From the NCBI GenBank assembly GCA_003259005.1, contig QLII01000001.1, forward strand, positions 1,798,001 to 1,862,000: a stretch of DNA of 64,000 nucleotides, given 5' to 3'. This DNA is from Spirosoma telluris (GTDB lineage: Bacteria > Bacteroidota > Bacteroidia > Cytophagales > Spirosomataceae). The translations under genes and the position numbers were made by a program. How positions within the stretch are numbered: position 1 is the first letter of the stretch; the number at the start of each line of letters is the position of its first letter. Below the pieces are notes generated by a model, which saw only the letters and a program-made list of their open reading frames with translations, did no database searches and was not told the DNA's origin. Below, one piece after another: positions 56,659 to 64,000 of the stretch.

Positions 56659-56721
56659 AACGAGTAAGTAAACCGCAATGCCCAACCTTAAAAGTCGGGC
56701 ATTGCGGTTTACTTACTCGTT
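56659..56721. terminator. Long perfect hairpin downstream of the DUF2911 gene
   Basis: Perfect 25-base arms (AACGAGTAAGTAAACCGCAATGCCC and complement) with a 13-base loop, 20 bases past the DUF2911 stop. A T run follows on the plus strand only. Confidence 0.8.
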
Positions 56722-56740
56722 TTTTACCCCAAACAGGTGT

Positions 56741-57266
56741 TTAACCGTGTTTCATGACGGGCACTGAAATAGTCATGTTATCCCAGGCAATGGCAATGCT
56801 GCTATTGGCAGGCGTAATGGTTAGTTTCTCAATAGGCGTTTTATTGATAGATACCGGCACCTTAATGATAGCAACATCGGTACCCTTAGTTTTTTCGTAA
56901 TCATAGGCCCCCATTGGCCTAATGTGCTGTTCAGAATAACACTCCATTCTTTTTCACCGGGAATAGTGAATAGCGTATACGTACCCGCTTTCACCATTTT
57001 ACCGCCGAACATAACATCGGATTTGAACGTCACTTCGGTGGCATTGTTGGCACCCGTACGCCATACTTTACCATATTTCTCTAAGCTACTCGATCCTTCG
57101 GGCCAAAAATAACCCGTCCTTTCTTTGAGGGTTGACCATACACGACTGTAATGTTCTTGTCCGGACTTGCGACCGTTACTTTCGGGCTCGCCGGCGCCTT
57201 TTCCTGCGCCTGTACCAACGATACCATCGTCAGCAGGAGAACGAATACTGCAATAAGGTTTTTCAT
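56741..57266 (-). CDS. Secreted DUF2911 protein, frame interrupted twice
   Basis: 175 residues after repair. Signal peptide (FVLLLTMVSLVQAQ), then the DUF2911 domain with KYGKVWRTGANNATEVTFKSDVMFGGKMVKAGTYTLFTIPGEKEWSVILN. One-base losses at 56908-56912 (G run, five instead of six) and 57100-57102 interrupt it. The upstream TTG at 57275 is in frame, but ATG 57266 begins the signal peptide. The family is common in Bacteroidota; function unknown. It stands alone near the IS element. Confidence 0.82.
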
Positions 57267-57439
57267 ATTTGACAATTAATTTGTTTGATCACCGTATACT
57301 AAACGGCGTAAAGTAAACGATAGTTTTTTGATCATTATACAAATAGTGCGCCAAAGGTGGTATTTTTGATTTAGCTAAATCAATAAGTACGATCACGCCA
57401 GACCCTTAAACGTACCTTTTTTCAATCCGACTGCCCAAT

Positions 57440-59236
57440 ATGGCAACGACCTATTTCAGCAAACGCAATCTGCACTTTCTGCTTCACGAAGTTTTCAAGG
57501 CCGAAGAGCTAACGAAATATGACTACTTCAGCGCACACGATCGCGAAACCTTTAACCTCGTGATCGACTCGGCAACCTACATTGCCGATACACTCATGCA
57601 CCCGTACCTGAAGGATGTTGACAGAAACCAGCCAGAACTCAAAAATGGCCAGGTTACGGTTCATCCAAAAATAAAGGAGTATCTGAAAGCCATGGGCGAA
57701 GCGGGCCTGATTGGCGCTGGTTTCCCTTTTGAACATGGAGGCCAGCAACTGCCCGAAATGATCAGCTCAACAGTAGGTTTCATTGTGATGGCAGCCAACA
57801 ACGGTATGATGTATACGGGTCTTACCTCAGGAGCCGCCCACCTGATCACCTCCTTTGGTTCGCCCGAATTGAGCGAAACTTATGTCCCTAACCTACTAGC
57901 CGGAATCTGGCAGGGGACCATGGCGTTAACGGAACCACAGGCTGGGTCATCACTCTCCGACGTAACCACATCGGCGACGCCCCAGCCTGATGGCAGCTAT
58001 AAAATCAAAGGACAAAAAGTATTCATCTCGGCGGGCGACCACGATGCGGCAGAAAACATCATTCATCTGATGCTTGCCCGCATTGATGGGGCACCCAAAG
58101 GCACCAAAGGTATATCCTTGTTCGTGGTTCCCAAATACCGCCCGGATGGCCTTATTGATAATGACGTTACCTCAACGGGCGTGTACCATAAGATGGGGCA
58201 GAAAGGCGTTCCGGCCATGCATCTGACTATGGGCTCTAACGATAATACCATTGGCTACCTCGTTGGGCAGCCACACCAGGGCTTGCCATATATGTTCCAG
58301 ATGATGAACGAAGCCCGGATTGGGGTTGGCATGACGGCCGCAGCCATTGCTACGGCGGCTTATTATGCGGCACTGGAATATGCAAAAGAGCGTCCGCAGA
58401 GTCGGCGATTGAATCAAAAAAATCAATTGGATGCCCCTCAAACGCCAATTATCAATCACCCCGATGTTCGGCGAATGCTGTTGTTTCAGAAAGCCGTAAC
58501 AGAAGGAGCCTTATCGTTGCTCCTTGAAGCAGCCCGTCTCTACGACATTAGTGAGGTAGCTGAAGGAGAAGAGAAAGAAAATGCGTTCCTGCTGCTTGAC
58601 TTGCTGATGCCTGTGGCAAAATCATACCCCTCCGAAATGGGCGTTCAATCGGTAAGTCAAAGCCTGCAAACATTTGGTGGGTATGGCTTTACGGAAGATT
58701 TCCCGGTTGAACAGCTTTACCGGGATATTCGTATTACGCCAATTTATGAAGGCACTACCGGCATTCAGGCGCAGGATTTATTGGGTCGCAAGATGACCAT
58801 GAAGGGAGGCAAGGCTCCGCAATTGCTATTCGCCGAAATCAGCAAAACCATTGCCGACGCCAGCACCCACGCCGACCTTAAACCCTATGCCGACCAACTC
58901 ACGGCGGAGTTGAAACGCACACAGGAGGTTATGGCGAGCCTGATGCCCTACGCCCAACAAGGCGACATTGAACGGTATTTGTCCGACGCCACGTTGTTTC
59001 TGGACTTATTCGGGATTGTTGTTGTAGCCTGGCAATGGCTCAAGCAGGCTGTTGTGGCGAAACAGGCATTGCTGACGCAGAATCCCCAGAGTGATGAATT
59101 GGCTTTTTACGAAGGGAAAATTCATACTATGAAGTTTTACTTCCACTACGAAGTCCCTAAAACGCTGGGCTTAGCCGTTCGACTGAAAGATCCTGAAGTA
59201 CTCACCATTGTAACGGAGAAGGAGTTGGCGTTGTAA
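57440..59236 (+). CDS. Acyl-CoA dehydrogenase
   Basis: 598 residues, uninterrupted. FAD-dependent alpha/beta dehydrogenase of fatty acyl-CoA, with electrons passed to ETF. The motifs QAGSSLSDVTT, GQKVFISAGDHD, FGGYGFTEDFPVEQLYRDIRITPIYEGTTGIQAQDLLGRK are clear; the Glu in YEGTTGIQ is at the catalytic base position. A C-terminal extension of about 130 residues (dehydrogenase C-terminal domain) brings the length above that of short-chain enzymes, as in the long family found in Bacteroidota. Substrate length cannot be told. A strong terminator follows. Confidence 0.9.
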   Translation: MATTYFSKRNLHFLLHEVFKAEELTKYDYFSAHDRETFNLVIDSATYIADTLMHPYLKDVDRNQPELKNGQVTVHPKIKEYLKAMGEAGLIGAGFPFEHGGQQLPEMISSTVGFIVMAANNGMMYTGLTSGAAHLITSFGSPELSETYVPNLLAGIWQGTMALTEPQAGSSLSDVTTSATPQPDGSYKIKGQKVFISAGDHDAAENIIHLMLARIDGAPKGTKGISLFVVPKYRPDGLIDNDVTSTGVYHKMGQKGVPAMHLTMGSNDNTIGYLVGQPHQGLPYMFQMMNEARIGVGMTAAAIATAAYYAALEYAKERPQSRRLNQKNQLDAPQTPIINHPDVRRMLLFQKAVTEGALSLLLEAARLYDISEVAEGEEKENAFLLLDLLMPVAKSYPSEMGVQSVSQSLQTFGGYGFTEDFPVEQLYRDIRITPIYEGTTGIQAQDLLGRKMTMKGGKAPQLLFAEISKTIADASTHADLKPYADQLTAELKRTQEVMASLMPYAQQGDIERYLSDATLFLDLFGIVVVAWQWLKQAVVAKQALLTQNPQSDELAFYEGKIHTMKFYFHYEVPKTLGLAVRLKDPEVLTIVTEKELAL

Positions 59237-59284
59237 AAAGCCAATAATTGCTTCTAAACGAATAGAAGTTAGCCTAGTCTAGAT

Positions 59285-59336
59285 AAAGGACTTAGTGATT
59301 AAGGTGTTTATCCTTTCCCACTAAGTCCTTTTTTGT
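59285..59336 (+). terminator. Intrinsic terminator of the acyl-CoA dehydrogenase gene
   Basis: Perfect 13-base arms AAAGGACTTAGTG and CACTAAGTCCTTT followed by TTT. The loop is 21 bases. The 150 bases that follow, up to the PadR gene, hold no gene that I can see. Confidence 0.82.
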
Positions 59337-59489
59337 CTTTCCAGTCCCCTCTCCTGTTCGGCTTCGGACAGAAAGTGTACGATTTCGGACAGCCTTCCCT
59401 GCAACAAAAGGCCTTTTTAGGCTAAAAAGCCACTTTTTAAGGATTGGCAAAGCATTTGTTCTACAAAAGTTGATATTATCAGGTAAGTT

Positions 59490-59828
59490 ATGAAACGAAC
59501 GTACTTAGGCGAGTTTGAAGAAATCGTCTTACTAACGGTTGCGGTCCTGAACGATGCGGCTTATGGGGTTGCTATTACCGACGAACTGGATCGGCAAACG
59601 GGGCGCTCCGTTAGCATCAGTGCCGTTCATGCGGCCCTGCATCGACTCGAAGAAAAGGGCATGCTCAAATCGCACATGGGTGATGCTACCGCTGAGCGAG
59701 GTGGACGGCGCAAACGTCTGTTTACGGTTACGGCACTTGGTAGCCGCGCCCTGCATGACATTCGGGCCATGCGCGACCAGCTGTGGAATTCAATTTCGCC
59801 AAATGCCTTGCCAGCGATCAGTATATGA
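59490..59828 (+). CDS. PadR-family transcriptional regulator
   Basis: 112 residues, the short PadR type. Winged helix-turn-helix: YLGEFEEIVLLTVAVLNDAAYGVAITDELDRQTG, SISAVHAALHRLEEKGML, then a beta wing with AERGGRRKRLFTVTALG and a short C-terminal helix for dimerisation. Its stop overlaps the permease ATG (ATGA at 59825-59828), so it is coupled to the downstream FtsX-type permeases and probably regulates them. Its ligand is unknown. Confidence 0.9.
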   Translation: MKRTYLGEFEEIVLLTVAVLNDAAYGVAITDELDRQTGRSVSISAVHAALHRLEEKGMLKSHMGDATAERGGRRKRLFTVTALGSRALHDIRAMRDQLWNSISPNALPAISI

Positions 59829-62452
59829 ACGCTCAACCGCCCCATTGGGCCAACCGCCTGCTGGAATGGTTCTGCGCCCCGCATTTACTGGAAGAAGTGC
59901 AGGGTGATTTGCATGAGCGGTTTGAGCGGAACTCAACCCGATTAGGCGTCAAATTGGCCCGAAGACAATATGCGCGGGAAGTAGTCAGTTTCCTCCGACC
60001 GTTTGCCCTGAAACGGCAACCAAATCAATATCCGTCTATTCCCTTATTCAGTACCGACATGTTTCAAAACTATCTCAAAATCGCATTGAGAAACCTGGCC
60101 CGAAATAAGGCGTATTCGGCCATTAACATCATTGGATTGAGCATTGGTCTCGCAGCAGCCATGCTCATTATGCTCTACACCAAAGATGAAGTCAGCTATG
60201 ACCGCTTTCATGCTCACAATCCATTTATTTATCGCATCACCAGCAAATCAGTAACGCCGGCGGGTATTGTTGCAAATCAGCAACCTTACACGGGTATTTT
60301 TCCAGGCCCAAAATTTCAGGCGGGTGTTCCAGAAATAACAACGTTTGTTCGCTATCAGGAGAATCAGAAAGATCTAAAACAAGGCAATGAAGTAAAAAGT
60401 CAGACAGTCCATTTTGCAGATTCCAGTTTCTTCTCGATATTCTCATTTCCGCTACTAAGTGGGGATCCTAAAACCGCATTAAAGAGCCCAAAATCGGTCG
60501 TTATCTCGGAAGAGTTAGCCGAGAAAAATTTTGGAACCACAAACGCGCTTGGCAAGATTCTCTTTTTTAAAGACGATGACAAATTTGAGCCTTATACGGT
60601 AACAGGCGTTGCCAAAAAATGTCCACAAAATTCATCTATCAAATTTGATGTGCTCATGCCGATGATGGTCAAGGCTGAAGATATGGCGGACAATGAAAAT
60701 TGGTTTAGTGTGTTCATGAACACATTCGTCATTCTTAGCCCCAATGCCAATCTGAAGACAGTAGAAGCCAAAATGAATCAAGTCTATGTGGCCGATGCAA
60801 GGGAAAGTATTAAATCAGTAGCGAAAAAATTTGGCATCACAGACAAAACGGTGTATTCGCTCCAGCCGTTTACCGACATGCACCTAAGCAAAGAGCTTCC
60901 AGCCAGTAACGGCCTTGTCGACGAAAGCAATCCTACTTTTTCGTATATCTTATCAGGCATTGCCTTATTTATTCTGCTAATTGCCTGTATCAATTTTGTC
61001 AATTTGACGGTGGCTCGCTCCCTAAAGCGGGCTAAAGAAATTGGTGTACGGAAAGCAGTTGGTGGGGCCAGGGGCCAACTTATCATGCAGTTTCTGGGGG
61101 AATCGTTCCTGCTTTGTTTTGCTGCTTTTTTGTTTGCTATCGTCCTAATCGAGCTGGCCTTACCAACGTTTAATCAACTGGCAAACAAAGCGTTGTCTCT
61201 TTCTTATCTGTTCGATGCAAAACTGGTAGTGGGATACCTCATCCTGTTTATTGTAACAAGCCTACTGTCTGGATTCTACCCGGCTCTTGTTTTATCAGGT
61301 TACAATCCTGTTCAAACATTGTATAGCCGCTTCAACCTTTCCGGCAAAAACTACCTTCAAAAATCGTTAGTTGTCTTACAATTCACATTAGCCTCTTTCT
61401 TGATCATTGCTTCTCTTACCATTTATTCGCAGTTCAACTATTTGACCAGTAAAGATTTAGGGTATGATGACAAAAATCTGGTAGTCATAGATAAATCAAA
61501 TTTAAAACGTAGTGAAGTAAAACTCTTAAAAGAAGAATTACTAAAAGACCAGAATATAGTAGATGTCGCTCCTAAAAATGGCGGATTCTGGGGTACGGTG
61601 GCTAAAATAAATGGCGAAACGCAATTGAGTTTTGCCTACGAAACCGTTAACGAAACCTATCTGCCTCTCTTTAAAATACCAGTTTTAAAAGGGCGTAATT
61701 TCTCAACTGCCTTCCCATCTGATTCATCGCAGTCAGTGCTGGTCAACGAAACATTTGTTAAAAAAGCGGGGTGGAAAAATCCACTGGGACAAGTGGTAGA
61801 TTTTTGGTTTAAAAATGAAAAATATCACGTAATCGGTGTGGTAAAAGACCACCATTTTGCGTCATTAAGTCAGGAAATAAAGCCGCAATTGTTTACAATG
61901 AAAGCTGCGAATGAATACGGTAAGGCATTTATCAAAATAAGGCCTACTACCGAAACGGCAAGCCTACAGCATATCGAAAAAGTCTTTAAAAAGCTATTTC
62001 CTCTCACCCCCTATTCCTACAAATTTTTGGATCAGGAAAACCTTAAGCGGTATGAGTCGGAAGCCAAATGGAAACAAATGATGCTCTTTGGGGCTATTCT
62101 GACCATTTTTATATCCTGCATTGGTCTTTTCGGTTTAGCGACGCTTTCGGCCGAACGGCGAACCAAAGAAATCGGCATTCGTAAAGTATTGGGGGCTTCG
62201 GTTACAGGCATAGTGCAATTGCTCTCAACCGACTTCCTGAAACTGGTTTCGCTCTCGTTCATTTTTGCATTCCCTGCCGCCTGGTATGCTATGGATGAGT
62301 GGCTCAAAAACTATCCCTATCGTATAAACCTGAGCGTGTGGGTATTTCTGGCAACTGCTTTCATCGCCATTTCGATTGCGTTTGTGACCGTTAGCTGGCA
62401 GTCATTACGAGCCGCGATGATCAATCCGATAAAGAGTTTGAAAACGGAGTAA
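59825..62452 (+). CDS. FtsX/MacB-type ABC transporter permease with prefix domain
   Basis: 875 residues. A cytoplasmic prefix of about 90 residues (RLLEWFCAPHLLEEVQGDLHERFERN) comes before the first membrane segment (about residue 100). Two MacB-like periplasmic domains then alternate with membrane segments, with FtsX-domain hallmarks ERRTKEIGIRKVLGAS and RAKEIGVRKAVGG. No ATPase gene is adjacent, so the partner is elsewhere. ATG 59825 overlaps the PadR stop. The next gene is a paralogue with the same prefix. Confidence 0.85.
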   Translation: MNAQPPHWANRLLEWFCAPHLLEEVQGDLHERFERNSTRLGVKLARRQYAREVVSFLRPFALKRQPNQYPSIPLFSTDMFQNYLKIALRNLARNKAYSAINIIGLSIGLAAAMLIMLYTKDEVSYDRFHAHNPFIYRITSKSVTPAGIVANQQPYTGIFPGPKFQAGVPEITTFVRYQENQKDLKQGNEVKSQTVHFADSSFFSIFSFPLLSGDPKTALKSPKSVVISEELAEKNFGTTNALGKILFFKDDDKFEPYTVTGVAKKCPQNSSIKFDVLMPMMVKAEDMADNENWFSVFMNTFVILSPNANLKTVEAKMNQVYVADARESIKSVAKKFGITDKTVYSLQPFTDMHLSKELPASNGLVDESNPTFSYILSGIALFILLIACINFVNLTVARSLKRAKEIGVRKAVGGARGQLIMQFLGESFLLCFAAFLFAIVLIELALPTFNQLANKALSLSYLFDAKLVVGYLILFIVTSLLSGFYPALVLSGYNPVQTLYSRFNLSGKNYLQKSLVVLQFTLASFLIIASLTIYSQFNYLTSKDLGYDDKNLVVIDKSNLKRSEVKLLKEELLKDQNIVDVAPKNGGFWGTVAKINGETQLSFAYETVNETYLPLFKIPVLKGRNFSTAFPSDSSQSVLVNETFVKKAGWKNPLGQVVDFWFKNEKYHVIGVVKDHHFASLSQEIKPQLFTMKAANEYGKAFIKIRPTTETASLQHIEKVFKKLFPLTPYSYKFLDQENLKRYESEAKWKQMMLFGAILTIFISCIGLFGLATLSAERRTKEIGIRKVLGASVTGIVQLLSTDFLKLVSLSFIFAFPAAWYAMDEWLKNYPYRINLSVWVFLATAFIAISIAFVTVSWQSLRAAMINPIKSLKTE

Positions 62453-62454
62453 AA

Positions 62455-62524
62455 AGCAGGGCGCGTGGAGCACGGTGCATGGTAAACCCTGCTTGCTGCT
62501 CCAGGCACCCTGCTCCCCGCTCCA
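62455..62524. repeat. Degenerate inverted repeat with GGAGCACGG-type words
   Basis: AGCAGGGCGCGTGGAGCACGG and its partner CCAGGCACCCTGCTCCCCGCT pair loosely. It fills the 84-base gap between the two permease genes. Confidence 0.55.
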
Positions 62525-62536
62525 AGCTAAAAACCT

Positions 62537-64000
62537 ATGACACCAACTTCGAACCGGCAGACCCCACCCCGCTGGGCCGATCGTCTACTGGAACTCTTCT
62601 GCAATCCTCACCTGCTGGAGGAAGTGCAGGGCGATTTGCATGAGCGGTTCGGTCGGGATGTGCGGGATATGGGTCTCCATCGCGCTAACCAGCGCTACTG
62701 GGTCAACGTGTTACGCTTCGTGCGACCGTTTGCCCTCAAACGCCAGCCTAGTCAATATACTTCATTAAGCCTCGTCAACCCACTTATGTTACGCAACTAT
62801 TTCAAAACCTCGATTCGCAACCTGACGAAGCATAAAGTCAGCACGCTGATTAATCTGTTTGGGCTTACGCTGGGCGTTACGGCCTGTCTGGTGATTTATC
62901 TGATCACGAATTATGAGCTGAGTTACGATACGTTCCACCCCGACCGCGAGCGCATTTACCGGCTGGTGGGTGAGTCACAATATGGCAAACCAGCGGGCGA
63001 AAAACATCCGGTCGGTTTCATACCGAATGCTGTTCCTGGCGCCATTCGGAAAGAGATTACGGGTATAGAGACGGTAGCCGCTTTTCACAATATTTCCTCG
63101 GACGTGCTTATTCCGAATGGCAAGGAAAAGCCGAAGCGATTTGAAGGCAAAAAACACAATGAAATCATTGTGGTCGAGCCGCAATATTTCGACATTTTTA
63201 CCTACACATGGCTGGCGGGAAATCCTAAAACGGCCTTGACTGAGCCCTTTAAACTGGTGCTCTCCGAGCGCAAAGCCCGCACGTATTTTGGCAATTTACC
63301 GCTTGAGAAGATCATTGGAAAAGAAGTCATTTATCAGGACTCGGTGCGGGTCAGCGTGGCTGGCATTGTACAGGCCTGGAAGCAACCAACCGATCTTGTC
63401 TTCACTGACTTTATTTCATTCGCCACTATTCAGGCCAGTCAGTTTAAACGCGATATTGACCTTAACCAATGGAACGATATCTGGTCGGCCTCGCAGGCAT
63501 TCGTCAAGCTCCCCAAAGGAACAATGCCCGATCAACTCACAGCCCAGTTCAGCCGGTTTAGTAAAGCGCATTATACGAAGGAAATGGATCTGAACTTTAT
63601 ACCTGCCCTACAACCTCTCTCCGACCTTCATTTCAATGATAATTACGCAGACAACTATTCCCGCAAAGCACATTTGCCAACACTCTATGGCCTGATGGCG
63701 ATTGCTGGTTTCATCTTGCTGATTGCCGCTATTAATTTCATCAACCTATCCACAGCACAATCGGTACAGCGGGCAAAGGAGACGGGTATTCGTAAAGTGA
63801 TGGGAAGCAGTCGGGCAAATCTGATTTTCCAGTTTTTGAGCGAAACCACCTATTTAACCGTTCTGGCTGTCCTCATTTCTCTCGCACTGGTTAGTCCAAT
63901 TCTTTCTGTTTTTCAATCACTTACGCCCGAAGGGCTAACGTTCGATCTATTCAATTGGCAAACGTTGATTTTCTTAGGGGTCGTCACAGTAACCACCTCG
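62537..64000 (+). CDS. FtsX/MacB-type ABC transporter permease with prefix domain, cut by the window end
   Basis: An open frame from ATG 62537 runs to the last base (488 codons) and is incomplete. The prefix RLLELFCNPHLLEEVQGDLHERFGRD is nearly the same as in the gene before it. Then comes a first membrane segment (LINLFGLTLGVTACLVIYLI), a MacB-like periplasmic domain and the first FtsX block ending RAKETGIRKVMGSSRANL. It is a tandem paralogue of the upstream gene, with low identity outside the conserved blocks. The remainder lies beyond the window. Confidence 0.85.
   Translation, partial: MTPTSNRQTPPRWADRLLELFCNPHLLEEVQGDLHERFGRDVRDMGLHRANQRYWVNVLRFVRPFALKRQPSQYTSLSLVNPLMLRNYFKTSIRNLTKHKVSTLINLFGLTLGVTACLVIYLITNYELSYDTFHPDRERIYRLVGESQYGKPAGEKHPVGFIPNAVPGAIRKEITGIETVAAFHNISSDVLIPNGKEKPKRFEGKKHNEIIVVEPQYFDIFTYTWLAGNPKTALTEPFKLVLSERKARTYFGNLPLEKIIGKEVIYQDSVRVSVAGIVQAWKQPTDLVFTDFISFATIQASQFKRDIDLNQWNDIWSASQAFVKLPKGTMPDQLTAQFSRFSKAHYTKEMDLNFIPALQPLSDLHFNDNYADNYSRKAHLPTLYGLMAIAGFILLIAAINFINLSTAQSVQRAKETGIRKVMGSSRANLIFQFLSETTYLTVLAVLISLALVSPILSVFQSLTPEGLTFDLFNWQTLIFLGVVTVTTS

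Overview
The window reads as chromosomal DNA of a Bacteroidota bacterium, most likely order Cytophagales and close to Spirosoma. The signs are: TAnnTTTG-type -7 promoter boxes, Rcp1-like response regulators overlapping their histidine kinases, SusD-free but lipoprotein-rich gene content, a Lmo0937-type mini membrane protein, PadR plus 'permease prefix' FtsX-type permeases, a Tat-exported Gfo/Idh/MocA oxidoreductase, and short intergenic gaps filled with inverted repeats. No phage, CRISPR array, rRNA or secretion cluster is visible. One IS5-like insertion sequence is present.

Layout. 0-7 kb: DUF2805 protein, FAD monooxygenase, Gfo/Idh/MocA protein, DEAD-box helicase, fumarase, two tiny envelope proteins. 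7-10 kb: oxidative pentose-phosphate genes on the minus strand (zwf, a cupin, pgl). 10-12.2 kb: an ethylene-receptor-like histidine kinase with a response regulator, then rpiB. 12.2-18.5 kb: an ABC exporter, an FUSC/YccS-type membrane protein and an S9 peptidase. 18.7-24.1 kb: a DEDDh exonuclease, a membrane M50 protease, a HAD phosphatase, an ECF sigma factor with a membrane partner, and a second HELGH membrane protein. 24.3-31.7 kb: accA, a beta-CASP metallo-beta-lactamase protein, dacB, a second kinase/regulator pair, hslV and an Lrp regulator. 31.7-32.3 kb: a gene-free stretch with a tRNA-like RNA gene that has its own promoter and terminator. 32.3-45.1 kb: lepA, a heterodimeric ABC exporter, a repeat-bearing flotillin, a BamA-like outer-membrane protein, and a sugar transporter with a PfkB kinase. 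45.2-51.6 kb: lipoprotein, M1 and S9B peptidases, lgt, yidD, GroES-like protein. 51.7-64 kb: sialate O-acetylesterase, outer-membrane proteins, the IS element, DUF2911 protein, acyl-CoA dehydrogenase, PadR regulator and two FtsX-type permeases, the last cut by the window edge.

Two global properties matter to a user. First, 18 genes are interrupted by a total of about 27 apparent one-base losses, almost all inside G or C runs. In every case restoring one base per site rejoins a conserved protein, so I treat these as probable consensus errors and annotate each gene over its full span. Second, almost every intergenic gap carries an inverted repeat, in at least eight sequence families, including a perfect 68-bp palindrome at 28470-28537.

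The most unusual items are the 156-nt tRNA-like RNA (31905-32060), the ethylene-receptor-type kinase (10080-11243), the perfect palindrome, and the flotillin with about four N-terminal repeats.
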